From contig UBXG01000005.1 of the NCBI GenBank assembly GCA_900469475.1, positions 620,001 to 684,000 on the forward strand: a stretch of DNA of 64,000 bases, written 5' to 3'. Every line of letters starts with the position of its first letter. The first letter of the stretch is position 1. The translations under genes and the position numbers were made by a program. This document shows positions 1-9,742 of the stretch, piece after piece. The stretch is from Hyphomicrobiales bacterium (lineage in GTDB: Bacteria; Pseudomonadota; Alphaproteobacteria; Rhizobiales; Rhizobiaceae). A model generated the notes under the pieces. That model made no database searches. It was not told the origin of the DNA and saw nothing but the letters and a program-made list of their open reading frames with translations.

Positions 1-2391
1 GAGATGCTCGGCAATTTCTCCTTTGGCGACTATTTCAAGGAGCGCGCCATCGAGCTTGCCTGGAACCTGATCACCAAGGAATTCGGCCTCGATGCCAAGC
101 GCCTGCTGGTCACGGTCTATCACACCGACGACGACGCGTTTAACCTGTGGAAGAAGATTGCCGGTCTTTCCGACGATCGGATCATCCGCATCGCCACCAG
201 CGACAATTTCTGGGCGATGGGCGATACCGGTCCTTGCGGTCCCTGTTCAGAGATCTTCTACGATCACGGCGATCACATCTGGGGCGGCCCTCCCGGCTCT
301 CCGGAAGAAGATGGCGACCGCTTCATCGAGATCTGGAATCTCGTCTTCATGCAGTTCGAGCAGATCACCAAAGAGCAGCGCGTCGACCTGCCGCGTCCGT
401 CGATCGACACCGGCATGGGTCTCGAGCGCGTTGCCGCCGTACTGCAGGGCAAGCATGACAACTACGATATCGATCTGTTCCGCGCGTTGATCGAAGCCTC
501 GGAAGAGGCAACGGGCGTCAAAGCCGAGGGCGAGCATCGCGCCAGCCATCGCGTCATCGCCGATCACCTGCGTTCCTCCGCCTTCCTGATCGCCGATGGC
601 GTGCTGCCGTCGAATGAGGGCCGTGGCTACGTGCTTCGCCGCATCATGCGCCGCGCCATGCGCCACGCGCAACTGCTCGGCGCCAAGGAACCGTTGATGT
701 GGAAGCTGCTGCCGGCGCTTATCCAGCAGATGGGTCGTGCCTATCCGGAGCTGGTGCGCGCCGAAGCGCTGACCTCCGAGACGCTGAAGCTCGAAGAAAC
801 CCGTTTCCGCAAAACGCTGGAACGCGGCCTCTCGCTGCTCAATGATGCCACTTCGGACCTTCATAAGGGCGACAGCCTGGACGGCGAGACCGCCTTCAAG
901 CTCTACGACACATATGGCTTCCCGCTCGACCTGACGCAGGATGCGTTGCGCGCCCGCGGCATAGGTGTCGATATCTCAAGCTTTACCGATGCCATGGAGC
1001 GCCAGAAGGCCGAGGCGCGCTCGCATTGGACCGGCTCCGGCGACAAGGCGACCGAGACCATCTGGTTTGAGCTCAAGGAAAAGAACGGTGCGACCGAATT
1101 CTTGGGCTATGACACGGAATCTGCCGAAGGCGTCATCCAGGCGATCGTCAAGGACGGCGTCGCCGTCGATAGCGCTTCCGTCGGCGACAAGGTGCAGATC
1201 GTGGTCAACCAAACACCGTTTTACGGCGAGTCCGGTGGCCAGATGGGTGATACCGGCGTGATCTCCAGCGACCATGGCAAGCTTGTAGTCGGCGATACGC
1301 AGAAGAAGGGCGAGGGTCTCTTCGTTCACAGCTCCGAAGTTTCGGAAGGCAAGATCAAGGTCGGCGATGCCGTCGTCCTGACGGTCGATCACAACAGGCG
1401 CTCGCGCCTGCGCGCCAACCATTCCGCGACCCATCTGCTGCACGAGGCACTTCGCGAAGTGCTCGGCACCCATGTCGCGCAGAAGGGCTCGCTGGTCGCG
1501 CCCGAGCGGCTGCGTTTCGACGTCTCTCATCCGAAGCCGATGTCGGCTGAGGAGCTGAAGGTTGTCGAAGAGATGGCCAACGAGATCATCCTTCAGAATT
1601 CGCCCGTTACGACCCGTCTGATGAGCGTCGATGATGCCATTGCGGAAGGAGCGATGGCGCTGTTCGGTGAGAAGTATGGCGATGAAGTCCGCGTCGTGTC
1701 GATGGGGCAGGGTGTTCGCGGTGCAAAGTCCGGTAAGCCTTACTCGGTCGAGCTTTGCGGCGGTACGCATGTCTCCGCTACCGGCCAGATCGGTCTCGTG
1801 CGCATCCTCGGCGATAGTGCTGTCGGTGCTGGTGTGCGCCGTATTGAAGCTGTGACCGGCGAATCCGCGCTCAGCTATCTTGCCGAGCAGGACGAGCGCG
1901 TGAAGAACCTCGCCTCGACGCTGAAGGTACAGCCGGCCGATGTCATCTCGCGCGTCGAAGCGCTGATGGATGAACGCCGCAAGCTGGAACGTGAATTGGC
2001 TGATGCCAAGCGCAAGCTTGCCATGGGCGGCAGCCAAGGCGGCTCCGCCGATGCAGTCCGTGAAGTCAACGGCGTCAAGTTCCTCGGCAAACCGGTTTCC
2101 GGCGTCGACCCTAAGGATCTCAAGGGCATGGCGGATGAGGCTAAGGCAAGCCTCGGCTCCGGCGTCGTGACGCTGATCGGCGTTTCGGATGATGGCAAGG
2201 CCAGCGCCGTCGTCGCCGTTACAGAAGATCTGGTCGGCCGTTTCAGCGCCGTCGATCTCGTGCGCGTCGCGTCGGCAGCCCTCGGCGGCAAGGGCGGCGG
2301 CGGCCGTCCCGACATGGCCCAAGCTGGCGGTCCGGATGGTGCCAAGGCCGACGAAGCGATCGAGGCGATTGCTACGGCACTTGCTGGCTAA
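1..2391 (+). CDS. alaS: Alanine--tRNA ligase, 3' part (5' end outside window)
   Basis: AlaRS charges tRNA-Ala with alanine and edits mischarged serine and glycine in the cytoplasm. The reading frame is open from base 1 and already inside the catalytic core ([13 protein letters not shown], the class II region following motif 1), so roughly the first 90 residues lie upstream of the window. The visible 796 residues contain the editing-domain zinc motif HSATHLLH near base 1420 and ELCGGTHV near base 1750. The end is a glycine-rich DHHA1/C-Ala region ([16 protein letters not shown]). A strong intrinsic terminator follows 25 bases after the stop, so it ends its transcript. No frameshift is seen. 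Confidence 0.98.
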   Translation, partial: EMLGNFSFGDYFKERAIELAWNLITKEFGLDAKRLLVTVYHTDDDAFNLWKKIAGLSDDRIIRIATSDNFWAMGDTGPCGPCSEIFYDHGDHIWGGPPGSPEEDGDRFIEIWNLVFMQFEQITKEQRVDLPRPSIDTGMGLERVAAVLQGKHDNYDIDLFRALIEASEEATGVKAEGEHRASHRVIADHLRSSAFLIADGVLPSNEGRGYVLRRIMRRAMRHAQLLGAKEPLMWKLLPALIQQMGRAYPELVRAEALTSETLKLEETRFRKTLERGLSLLNDATSDLHKGDSLDGETAFKLYDTYGFPLDLTQDALRARGIGVDISSFTDAMERQKAEARSHWTGSGDKATETIWFELKEKNGATEFLGYDTESAEGVIQAIVKDGVAVDSASVGDKVQIVVNQTPFYGESGGQMGDTGVISSDHGKLVVGDTQKKGEGLFVHSSEVSEGKIKVGDAVVLTVDHNRRSRLRANHSATHLLHEALREVLGTHVAQKGSLVAPERLRFDVSHPKPMSAEELKVVEEMANEIILQNSPVTTRLMSVDDAIAEGAMALFGEKYGDEVRVVSMGQGVRGAKSGKPYSVELCGGTHVSATGQIGLVRILGDSAVGAGVRRIEAVTGESALSYLAEQDERVKNLASTLKVQPADVISRVEALMDERRKLERELADAKRKLAMGGSQGGSADAVREVNGVKFLGKPVSGVDPKDLKGMADEAKASLGSGVVTLIGVSDDGKASAVVAVTEDLVGRFSAVDLVRVASAALGGKGGGGRPDMAQAGGPDGAKADEAIEAIATALAG

Positions 2392-2415
2392 GACGCTGAT
2401 TTCGTATTTCTAATT

Positions 2416-2448
2416 AAAATGGCGGATGCTTCGGTGTCCGCCATTTTT
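2416..2448 (+). terminator. Intrinsic terminator of alaS
   Basis: An 11-base inverted repeat (AAAATGGCGGA / TCCGCCATTTT) closes a GC-rich stem with a 10-base loop and runs into a T tract. It lies directly after the alaS stop codon and before the next plus-strand gene. Confidence 0.9.
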
Positions 2449-2526
2449 ATTTGCACCTCCAACTCCGCAGGATTTGTCAAATCGGGTTATGCTCTTGTCG
2501 GGCGATCGATTTGCAAGGGGTTTGAC

Positions 2527-3378
2527 ATGAGTGGTGGAACGGCGTGGACGCTTTATGAGACCCGGTTGCGGCGGGTTTCGGCCCATATCCATGAGCATCT
2601 GGATGACGAGCTCGATATGGAAAAGCTCGCCGAGATCGCCTGCATGTCCAGCTATCACTGGCACAGGATCTATCGGGCGATCTATGGCGAGACGGCGGCT
2701 GCGACCGTCAAGCGGCTTCGGCTGCATCGTGCCGCCGGCGATCTCGTCAACACCCGTCTATCCGTCAGCGACATTGCAAAGCGGTCGGGCTATTCCAACC
2801 TCCAGTCGTTCAACCGCATCTTCAGATCCGTCTACGGCATGCCGCCGGCGCGATATCGAAATGAGGGAAGTCATACGATTTTCGAACCCAGCACCCAAGG
2901 AAGGATCACGGTCATGTTCGACGTTACGCTTCGCACCATTTCCCCGATGTCACTGATCGGTGTCGCCCATCGCGGCTCCTATATGCAGATCGGCCAAGCT
3001 TTCGAAACACTTTTCGGTACTATCTTCGCCCGCGGCCTTGCAGGGCCGGACATGCGCATGATCGGTATCTATCTCGATGATCCGGATGTGGTGGAAGCGG
3101 ACAAACTGCGCTCCTATGCCTGCGTCACCGCTGGCAAGGCCGTCGTTGCCAATGCTCCGCTGGAGCGGCGTTCGCTCGATGGCGGCGACTATGCCGTGCT
3201 GCGCCACAAGGGTCCCTATGCAAACATGCATAAGGCCTATCACTGGCTTTATGTGCAATGGCTGCCGGCTTCCGGTCGGCAATTGCGCGATACCGTCATG
3301 TTCGAGGAATATATCAACAATCCGCGCGACGTGCCGCCGACGGAGCTGTTGACCGATATCTATATGCCGCTGCAATAG
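2527..3378 (+). CDS. AraC-family regulator with GyrI-like effector domain
   Basis: This 283-residue protein has an N-terminal AraC double helix-turn-helix (about residues 15-110; MEKLAEIACMSSYHWHRI and the second helix pair around SVSDIAKRSGYSNLQSFNR) followed by a C-terminal GyrI-like small-molecule-binding domain (about 125-283). This is the Rob/SoxS-like layout with the DNA-binding half first. Such proteins usually sense amphipathic or toxic small molecules and activate efflux or detoxification genes. I chose the ATG at 2527 because AAGGGG sits seven bases upstream; an earlier in-frame ATG at 2419 lies inside the alaS terminator. The convergent neighbour is a glutathione transferase, a possible but unproven target. 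Confidence 0.9.
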   Translation: MSGGTAWTLYETRLRRVSAHIHEHLDDELDMEKLAEIACMSSYHWHRIYRAIYGETAAATVKRLRLHRAAGDLVNTRLSVSDIAKRSGYSNLQSFNRIFRSVYGMPPARYRNEGSHTIFEPSTQGRITVMFDVTLRTISPMSLIGVAHRGSYMQIGQAFETLFGTIFARGLAGPDMRMIGIYLDDPDVVEADKLRSYACVTAGKAVVANAPLERRSLDGGDYAVLRHKGPYANMHKAYHWLYVQWLPASGRQLRDTVMFEEYINNPRDVPPTELLTDIYMPLQ

Positions 3379-3386
3379 CGGCATAT
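3362..3386 (+). terminator. Perfect hairpin over the stop codon of the AraC gene
   Basis: ATATGCCGCT and AGCGGCATAT form a perfect 10-base stem with a 5-base loop, and the TAG stop lies in its right side. There is no T tract after it, so it may be a bidirectional or Rho-assisted end, or a 3' stabilising hairpin. It sits between convergent genes. Confidence 0.5.
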
Positions 3387-3421
3387 GAGCGCGATCGAAG
3401 ATTTCCTCTTAATGCCTTGTA

Positions 3422-4051
3422 TTATCGGGCATTAGCCGGCTTCGGCATGGCGGCATTATCGATCTCGTTGCCGCGGCGGTAAGCGTCGCGATCGCTGACC
3501 CGGCTCCAGTAGTCGATAAAGGCCTGCCGCTTTTCGATAGTTCCGAAGTTGAGGCCCCAGCCGACATGGGAACCGACATAGACGTCGGCGGCCGTAAAGC
3601 GGTCGCCGGCGATGAACGGCGAGGCGGTGACGGCCTGTTCCAGCGTGTCGAAGACATGGTCCAGGCTGCCGCAGCCCGCCATGCGCAGGCGCTCAGCGGG
3701 GATTTCGAAGCCGAGTGCGCGGTTGGTGACTGCCATTTCCATCGGGCCGGCAGCGAAAAACATCCAGCGGAAGTAGCGGCCACGCTCGGCCGCCGTCGGG
3801 GCAAGGCCTGCCTGTGGGAATGTTTCGGCCAGATAAGCGCAGATAGCCGCACCTTCGGTGACGACGGTGTCGCCGTGCTTGATAGCCGGCACCTTGCCCA
3901 TGGGATTCACCGACAGATATTCAGGTGCCTTCATTGTCGTACCGAAATCGAGATACTCCGTGCGGTAAGGCTGGCCGATCTCCTCGATCATCCAGCGTGC
4001 GATGCGTCCGCGTGACATCGGATTGGTATAGAAAACGAGTTCTTCAGCCAT
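3422..4051 (-). CDS. Glutathione S-transferase family protein
   Basis: This 209-residue cytosolic protein has the thioredoxin-like GST N-domain (residues 1-80; NPMSRGRIARWMIEE, and the glutathione-binding cis-proline region MGKVPAIKHGDTVVTEGAAI) and an all-helical C-domain (about 90-209). The active-site position holds the serine or tyrosine type rather than an obvious cysteine, so ordinary conjugation or peroxide reduction with glutathione is expected; the substrate cannot be read. The ATG at 4051 is preceded by GGGAGAGGC and excludes an implausible 33-residue extension that would cover the icd terminator. It is convergent with the AraC regulator. Confidence 0.93.
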   Translation of the reverse strand: MAEELVFYTNPMSRGRIARWMIEEIGQPYRTEYLDFGTTMKAPEYLSVNPMGKVPAIKHGDTVVTEGAAICAYLAETFPQAGLAPTAAERGRYFRWMFFAAGPMEMAVTNRALGFEIPAERLRMAGCGSLDHVFDTLEQAVTASPFIAGDRFTAADVYVGSHVGWGLNFGTIEKRQAFIDYWSRVSDRDAYRRGNEIDNAAMPKPANAR

Positions 4052-4121
4052 CTGCCTCTCCCTTTTTGTTGCGCGCATTTTTGCCACTGCTAGGCCGCGG
4101 CGGCAAGATTCCGGGCAAAAG

Positions 4122-4145
4122 AAAACCCGGCACTGAGGCCGGGTT
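4122..4145 (-). terminator. Intrinsic terminator of icd
   Basis: Read on the minus strand, AACCCGGC and GCCGGGTT form an 8-base stem with a 6-base loop followed by TTCTTTT. It lies 23 bases downstream of the icd stop codon. Confidence 0.85.
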
Positions 4146-4168
4146 CTCATAGGTTCCGATGCCGGGGC

Positions 4169-5383
4169 TTAGGCAGCCATGGCCTTCTTGAGGTTTTCGT
4201 CGATCTTGTCGAGGAAGGCGGTGGTCGAGAGCCACGGCTGGTCGGGGCCGATCAGCAGCGCCAGGTCCTTGGTCATGTAGCCGGCTTCAACGGTATCGAC
4301 GCAGACCTTTTCGAGCGTGGACGCGAACTTGGCGAGTTCGGCATTGTCGTCGAGCTTGGCGCGATGAGCGAGGCCGCGGGTCCAGGCGAAGATCGAAGCG
4401 ATCGAGTTCGTCGAGGTTTCCTGGCCCTTCTGGTGCTGACGGTAGTGGCGGGTCACCGTGCCGTGTGCGGCTTCGGCTTCCACCGTCTTGCCGTCCGGCG
4501 TCAGGAGAACCGAGGTCATCAGGCCGAGCGAGCCGAAGCCCTGGGCAACGGTATCGGACTGGACGTCGCCGTCATAGTTCTTGCAGGCCCAGACGTAGCC
4601 GCCGGACCACTTCAGGGCCGAGGCGACCATGTCGTCGATCAGGCGGTGCTCGTAGGTGATGCCGACTTCGTCGAACTGAGCCTTGAATTCGTTCTGGTAG
4701 ACTTCTTCGAAGATGTCCTTGAAGCGGCCGTCATAGGCCTTGAGGATGGTGTTCTTTGTGGAGAGGTAGACCGGCCACTTGCGCATTAGGCCGTACATCA
4801 TCGAGGCGCGAGCGAATTCGCGGATCGACTCGTCGAGGTTGTACATGGCCATGGCAACACCGGCGCCCGGAGCGTTGAAGACTTCCTTTTCGATGACTTC
4901 GCCATCTTCGCCGACAAACTTGATGGTCAGCTTGCCCTTGCCGGGGAACTTGAAGTCGGTCGCGCGATACTGGTCTCCGAAGGCGTGACGGCCGACGACG
5001 ATCGGCTTGGTCCAGCCGGGAACGAGGCGCGGAACGTTCTTGCAGATGATCGGCTCGCGGAAGATGACGCCGCCGAGGATGTTGCGGATGGTGCCGTTCG
5101 GGCTCTTCCACATCTGCTTCAGGTTGAATTCCTTGACGCGATCTTCATCCGGCGTGATCGTCGCGCACTTGATGCCGACACCATGCTTCTTGATGGCGTT
5201 GGCGGCGTCGATCGTGACCTGGTCGTTGGTCGCGTCGCGGTTTTCGACTGAGAGGTCGTAGTAGTCGATATCGATGTCGAGGTAGGGGTAGATCAGTTTA
5301 TCTTTGATAAACTGCCAGATGATGCGAGTCATTTCATCGCCATCGAGATCGGCAACGGGATTTGCGACCTTGATCTTCTTCAT
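4169..5383 (-). CDS. icd: NADP-dependent isocitrate dehydrogenase
   Basis: The enzyme oxidatively decarboxylates isocitrate to 2-oxoglutarate in the TCA cycle, making NADPH. The 404-residue length and the sequence around [20 protein letters not shown], together with [20 protein letters not shown], place it in the homodimeric eukaryote-like IDH group usual in alphaproteobacteria rather than the 416-residue E. coli type. The ATG at 5383 has GAGGCAG upstream. A possible minus-strand -10 box (TATAGC, 5451-5446) lies about 65 bases upstream of the start, and a small hairpin (GGACC/GGTCC, 5408-5421) lies in the putative leader. Monocistronic, with its own terminator. Confidence 0.98.
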   Translation of the reverse strand: MKKIKVANPVADLDGDEMTRIIWQFIKDKLIYPYLDIDIDYYDLSVENRDATNDQVTIDAANAIKKHGVGIKCATITPDEDRVKEFNLKQMWKSPNGTIRNILGGVIFREPIICKNVPRLVPGWTKPIVVGRHAFGDQYRATDFKFPGKGKLTIKFVGEDGEVIEKEVFNAPGAGVAMAMYNLDESIREFARASMMYGLMRKWPVYLSTKNTILKAYDGRFKDIFEEVYQNEFKAQFDEVGITYEHRLIDDMVASALKWSGGYVWACKNYDGDVQSDTVAQGFGSLGLMTSVLLTPDGKTVEAEAAHGTVTRHYRQHQKGQETSTNSIASIFAWTRGLAHRAKLDDNAELAKFASTLEKVCVDTVEAGYMTKDLALLIGPDQPWLSTTAFLDKIDENLKKAMAA

Positions 5384-5605
5384 ACTTCTGCCTCGTTTAA
5401 GCTAGTGGGACCGGATGGTCCTGTGGGTAATGTGAAGTCCCGAGGGCTATAGCACCGCAAGCGCGGAACGCAAAGCCGATAGAGCCTTCCGCGTCGCGTT
5501 TTTGATCATTCGTGACATCCCGCGCATTTTGCGATCCGGCCATTGCCAAAGCGGTCGATGGGTCTAATGTCGCGCATGTTTTGCCTGTTGCAACGGAATC
5601 ATATC

Positions 5606-6190
5606 ATGCAGAAATTTGCCGCCTCCGCGATTGCCTTTACGCTTTTCCAGTTTTCATTTGGTGCGCATATGGCGCTTGCTGCCGATGCGACGACGCCGGT
5701 CAAGGCCATCATGGATGCGACCGTCTCGAACTGGGCAGGCGGCGACAGCGACTGGCAGGATATTTTCGGCGAGGACAAGCTCAAGGATATCTACAGCAAG
5801 GACTTTGGAGCGAAATACGAGGCGGCGGCGCAGTTTCCTGCCGCCGACGAGGATGGTATCTCGCCTTTCGACTACGATGTCATCGTCAATGCGCAGGACG
5901 CGTGTCCGCTGGAGGATGTTAAGATTGCAGCCCAGCCACCAAAGAACAATGTGACGGAAGTGCTGGCGACCTTCAAGAAATTAACCTGCATGGGCTCCGA
6001 CGCCGATTATCAGAAGGTGACGACGGTTCGCTTCGAGGTCATCGAGGAGGGCGGACGGCCTGTGGTGGATGATATTGTCACCAACGACGACAACGGCAAT
6101 CCGAGCTCGCTCAAGAGCGTGATGATTGATCTCGTCAAACAGCAGCAACAACCGCCTTCCGATCAGCAGAAGTCGGCCAATCCGCAATAA
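5606..6190 (+). CDS. Exported hypothetical protein
   Basis: This 194-residue protein begins with a clear Sec signal peptide (residues 1-27, hydrophobic core IAFTLFQFSFG, cleavage probably after ALA in HMALAADA). The mature part is acidic, has two cysteines about 32 residues apart (DACPLE and LTCMGS) that could form a disulfide, and ends in a Gln/Pro-rich tail (QQQQPPSDQQKS). I chose the ATG at 5606 because it starts the signal peptide; the upstream in-frame ATG at 5543 would bury it. It loosely recalls small periplasmic DUF3828-like proteins, but I cannot name the family with confidence. It is divergent from icd and followed by trmJ. Confidence 0.75.
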   Translation: MQKFAASAIAFTLFQFSFGAHMALAADATTPVKAIMDATVSNWAGGDSDWQDIFGEDKLKDIYSKDFGAKYEAAAQFPAADEDGISPFDYDVIVNAQDACPLEDVKIAAQPPKNNVTEVLATFKKLTCMGSDADYQKVTTVRFEVIEEGGRPVVDDIVTNDDNGNPSSLKSVMIDLVKQQQQPPSDQQKSANPQ

Positions 6191-6302
6191 TCGGGAGGGC
6201 TCGTCGCGGCGCTGACACTCAAAAACCTTGCCGAGCGGCTGGTGTCTCGTTATTGCGACCGTGATTTGCGCGATTGAGTTCGCGCGCGGAGATTTAGGCA
6301 TC

Positions 6303-7145
6303 ATGGCAGGCACGAACAGCGAGCGTCAACTTTTGGCCGAAGGACCGGCCATCATTCTGGTCGAGCCGCAAATGGGCGAGAATATCGGCATGGTGGCACG
6401 CGCCATGGCGAATTTTGGCCTTGCCGAGTTGCGTCTCGTCAACCCTCGAGATGGCTGGCCGAACGAGAGGGCGCAGGCGACGGCCTCGAAGGCGGATCAC
6501 ATCATCGAGGCGACGAAGGTCTACGAGACCTTGGAGCAGGCGATATCAGATCTCAATTTCGTCTATGCGACGACCGCGCGAGAGCGGGATGGCTACAAGC
6601 CGGTACGCTCGCCTGTTATCGCGGCCGAAACTCTTCGTGCGAAGTTCAAGGCGGGCGAGGGCACCGGCATTCTCTTCGGGCGCGAGCGCTGGGGCCTGAC
6701 GAACGAGGAAGTGGCGCTTGCCGACGAGATCGTCACCTTTCCCGTCAATCCTGCTTTCGCCTCGCTGAACATAGCCCAGGCCGTGCTGTTGATGTCCTAT
6801 GAGTGGATGAAATCGGGCATGGAGGATCTGGGCGATGTGCCGTTCCAGGCGATCGAGCAGCGGCCTTCGACCAAGGAGCAGCTTTTCGGCCTGTTCGATC
6901 AGCTCGAAGAGGCGCTGGATGCGCGCAATTATTTCCATCCCGCCGGGAAAAAGCCGAAAATGGTCGACAATCTTCGGGCGGTCCTCTCGCGCCGGGCGTT
7001 CACCGAACAGGAAATCAGCGTCTTGCGCGGGGTGATCTCGTCTCTGGACCGTTTCTCGCGGAAATCCCCGCGCGGCAGCGGCTCACATCCCAGATCCTCG
7101 AAAGCACCGAAGGAAGCCCCAAGCGATGACAGCAGCGGCGAATGA
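6303..7145 (+). CDS. trmJ: tRNA 2'-O-methyltransferase, TrmJ/SpoU family
   Basis: A 280-residue SPOUT-class methyltransferase predicted to 2'-O-methylate the anticodon-loop position 32 nucleotide of tRNAs. Visible SpoU motifs are [19 protein letters not shown] (motif 1, residues about 20-38), [13 protein letters not shown] (motif 2, about 124-136) and [15 protein letters not shown] (motif 3, about 150-164), which form the knotted SAM site. A helical region and a basic, Ser/Pro-rich tail (about 250-280) follow. The start at 6303 removes a 25-residue extension lacking family similarity. Its end overlaps murI by 20 bases, so the two are probably co-transcribed. Confidence 0.9.
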   Translation: MAGTNSERQLLAEGPAIILVEPQMGENIGMVARAMANFGLAELRLVNPRDGWPNERAQATASKADHIIEATKVYETLEQAISDLNFVYATTARERDGYKPVRSPVIAAETLRAKFKAGEGTGILFGRERWGLTNEEVALADEIVTFPVNPAFASLNIAQAVLLMSYEWMKSGMEDLGDVPFQAIEQRPSTKEQLFGLFDQLEEALDARNYFHPAGKKPKMVDNLRAVLSRRAFTEQEISVLRGVISSLDRFSRKSPRGSGSHPRSSKAPKEAPSDDSSGE

Positions 7146-7926
7146 GCTGAAACCGGTCCTCGTCTTCGATTCAGGGATCGGCGGTTTGACCGTGCTGCGG
7201 GAGGCGCGCGTGCTGATGCCCGAGCGCGGTTTCATCTATATCGCCGATGATGCCGGTTTTCCCTATGGCAGTTGGGAAGAAGCGGCGCTGAAGGAGCGCA
7301 TCGTCGATCTCTTCGCAAAGCTGCTTGCGCAATATGATCCGGAAGTCTGCATCATCGCCTGCAATACGGCGTTCACGCTGGCCGGCGCCGCTCTTCGTGC
7401 CGCCTTTCCGCAAATGACGTTCGTGGGCACGGTACCGGCGATCAAGCCGGCCGCCGAGCGGACCCGCTCCGGCCTTGTCTCGGTGCTCGCGACACCGGGC
7501 ACCGTCAAGCGCGCCTATACGCGCGACCTGATCCAGTCTTTTGCCACGCAGTGCCATGTGCGGCTCGTCGGATCGCAGGACCTGGCACGCCTGGCGGAAG
7601 CCTATATTCGCGGCGATGTCGTCAGCGATGAGGCAGTCATGACCGAGATCGAGCAGTGCTTCGTCGAGATGGACGGCCGCAAGACCGATATCGTCGTGCT
7701 CGCCTGCACGCACTATCCTTTCATGGCCAATATTTTCCGCAGGCTTGCGCCCTGGCCGGTCGACTGGCTCGATCCGGCTGAAGCCATCGCAAGGCGCGCC
7801 CGCAGTCTCGTGCCGCAGGTGGCCGATGCCGTCCATCCCGATGATTTTGATTTTGCGGTGTTTACCTCCGGTGCACCGGATTTTCCCACCCGCCGGCTGA
7901 TGCAGGGTTTTGGGCTCAGGGCTTGA
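7126..7926 (+). CDS. murI: Glutamate racemase
   Basis: MurI interconverts L- and D-glutamate, supplying D-Glu for peptidoglycan in the cytoplasm. The 266-residue protein has the family signature DSGIGGLTV (residues 15-23), the first catalytic cysteine in ACNTA (Cys79) and the second in ACTHYP (Cys194), with matching length. The ATG lies inside the 3' end of trmJ (20-base overlap), and the stop codon TGA overlaps the ATG of the following acetyltransferase. This suggests a coupled trmJ-murI-GNAT operon. Confidence 0.95.
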   Translation: MTAAANELKPVLVFDSGIGGLTVLREARVLMPERGFIYIADDAGFPYGSWEEAALKERIVDLFAKLLAQYDPEVCIIACNTAFTLAGAALRAAFPQMTFVGTVPAIKPAAERTRSGLVSVLATPGTVKRAYTRDLIQSFATQCHVRLVGSQDLARLAEAYIRGDVVSDEAVMTEIEQCFVEMDGRKTDIVVLACTHYPFMANIFRRLAPWPVDWLDPAEAIARRARSLVPQVADAVHPDDFDFAVFTSGAPDFPTRRLMQGFGLRA

Positions 7927-8393
7927 TGATGAAAGACAAGGTTTCGTTGCGTAAACTCGATCTCGCGGATATGCCGGCGGCTGCCGCCGTTCACCGCGCT
8001 TCCTTCAACGAGCGGCTGCCGACGCTTGCCGGGCTTCATACGCCGGAAGAGGATGTCGGTTTCTGGAGCGCTGTGGTCTTCAAAGACTGCCAGGTCTGGG
8101 GCGCGGAAGAGGGCGGTCGCCTGGTCGGCGTCATTGCCTTCCTCGAGGATTGGATCGACCAGCTCTACATCCTGCCCGAGGCGCAGGGGCGCGGCCTCGG
8201 CAGCCGCCTGCTCGATGTCGCCAAGTCGACCTACCCGGCGTTGTCGCTCTGGACATTCCAGAGAAACGAGCCGGCGCGCCGCTTTTACGAAAAGCACGGC
8301 TTCTTCGTGGTTGACGAGTCTGACGGAGCAGGCAATGAGGAGAAGGAGCCGGATGTGCTTTACAAATGGGAAGCGCGCTTGCACCGGCTGTAA
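7926..8393 (+). CDS. GNAT-family N-acetyltransferase
   Basis: This 155-residue acetyl-CoA-dependent transferase shows the GNAT core: a substrate-binding strand and helix at the start (LRKLDLADMPAAAAVHRASF), then DQLYILPEAQGRGLGSRLL with the Q/RxxGxG/A acetyl-CoA loop (about residues 78-95), and the C-terminal NEPARRFYEKHGF motif (about 117-129). The substrate is unknown. The start at 7926 overlaps the murI stop (TGATG), suggesting translational coupling; a TTG three bases earlier and a second ATG at 7929 are alternatives. Confidence 0.85.
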   Translation: MMKDKVSLRKLDLADMPAAAAVHRASFNERLPTLAGLHTPEEDVGFWSAVVFKDCQVWGAEEGGRLVGVIAFLEDWIDQLYILPEAQGRGLGSRLLDVAKSTYPALSLWTFQRNEPARRFYEKHGFFVVDESDGAGNEEKEPDVLYKWEARLHRL

Positions 8394-8466
8394 TGCAGGA
8401 TTTGACTGAGCGGCGGGATATTGGGGGGTATGTCATTGATGTCTTTTGAGAATGCCGAGGTCAGCC

Positions 8467-9612
8467 ATGCGTCTGCGTGAGTGCCACAATTTCCATGATT
8501 TTCGTCTTCTTGCGAAAAAGCGTCTTCCCGGCCCGATCTTCAACTATATCGACGGCGCAGCTGACGACGAGGTGACGCTCCGGCGAAACACAACCAGCTT
8601 TGAAAGCTGCGATCTCGTGCCCAACGTCCTGCGTGGGGTCAGCGAGATCGACATGTCTGTCACCGTCATGGGACAAAAGCTTGCGACGCCCTTCTATTGC
8701 TCGCCGACGGCGTTGCAGCGTCTCTTCCATCATCAGGGCGAGAACGCGGTGGCTGCTGCGGCCTCCTCGCTCGGCACGATGTTCGGTGTTTCTTCGCTCG
8801 GTACTGTCAGCCTTGAGGAAATTCGCAAGAAGCATTCCGGGCCGCAGGTCTACCAGTTCTATTTCCACAAAGACCGTGGCTTGAACCGTGCGATGATGGA
8901 GCGGGCAAAGGAAGCCGGTGTCAATGTGATGATGCTGACGGTGGACAGCATTACCGGCGGCAATCGTGAGCGCGATCTTCGCACTGGTTTTTCCATTCCG
9001 TTCAAGCTCAATCTCGCCGGCATTACCCAGTTCGCCATCAAGCCCGCTTGGGCACTGAACTATCTCACCCATGAGAAATTCCGCCTGCCGCAGCTCGACG
9101 AGCATGTGGACATGAGCGGCGGTGCGATGTCGATCGGCAAGTATTTCACTGAGATGCTTGATCCGTCGATGAACTGGAATGACGTCGCAGAGATGGTGAA
9201 GCACTGGAACGGACAGTTCTGCCTGAAGGGCATCATGTCGGTCGAGGACGCCAAGCGCGCCGTCGATATTGGATGCACCGGCATCGTGCTCTCGAACCAT
9301 GGAGGCCGGCAGCTGGACGGCTCGCGATCGGCATTCGACCAGCTGGCGGAGATCGTCGACGCCGTCGGCCATCGCATCGATGTGATGATGGACGGCGGCA
9401 TCCAGCGCGGCACGCATGTGCTGAAGGCTCTGTCGCTCGGCGCCAAGGCCGTTGGCCTCGGGCGCTTCTATCTCTATCCGCTGGCGGCTGCCGGTCAGGC
9501 TGGTGTGGAGCGGGCGCTCAGGCATCTGCGCACGGAAGTCGAGCGCGACATGAAGCTGATGGGCTGCACGTCGGTCAATGAGCTGTCGCGCGCCAATCTG
9601 CGCTTCAGATAG
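8467..9612 (+). CDS. lldD: FMN-dependent alpha-hydroxy acid (L-lactate) dehydrogenase
   Basis: A 381-residue flavoenzyme of the glycolate oxidase / L-lactate dehydrogenase family, which oxidises L-lactate or a related 2-hydroxy acid and passes electrons to the quinone pool. The TIM-barrel FMN fold shows the catalytic block SNHGGRQLDGSRSAFD (His near residue 278), the FMN phosphate-binding region MDGGIQRGTHVLKALSLGA and GLGRFYLYPLAAAGQ. The ATG at 8467 matches the usual family length and has GAGG upstream; ATG 8452 or TTG 8446 would add five or seven residues. Assignment to lactate rather than glycolate or mandelate is by overall similarity only. Confidence 0.85.
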   Translation: MRLRECHNFHDFRLLAKKRLPGPIFNYIDGAADDEVTLRRNTTSFESCDLVPNVLRGVSEIDMSVTVMGQKLATPFYCSPTALQRLFHHQGENAVAAAASSLGTMFGVSSLGTVSLEEIRKKHSGPQVYQFYFHKDRGLNRAMMERAKEAGVNVMMLTVDSITGGNRERDLRTGFSIPFKLNLAGITQFAIKPAWALNYLTHEKFRLPQLDEHVDMSGGAMSIGKYFTEMLDPSMNWNDVAEMVKHWNGQFCLKGIMSVEDAKRAVDIGCTGIVLSNHGGRQLDGSRSAFDQLAEIVDAVGHRIDVMMDGGIQRGTHVLKALSLGAKAVGLGRFYLYPLAAAGQAGVERALRHLRTEVERDMKLMGCTSVNELSRANLRFR

Positions 9613-9742
9613 GTCTCATAATCGCCTGTGGGTTTTTTCAATACACGGGAGCGAAGCTTGGAAATCTTTGCTAGACGAGGGCGCGTCCTTTCAGAAAGAT
9701 GGGACGCATCCACATTTGATTCTTGCTCGTAGGGGAAGTGCA

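Noticed and set aside
976-2322. A 448-residue minus-strand frame opposite alaS
   Set aside because: Shadow of alaS with His/Asp/Arg-rich composition and no domain.
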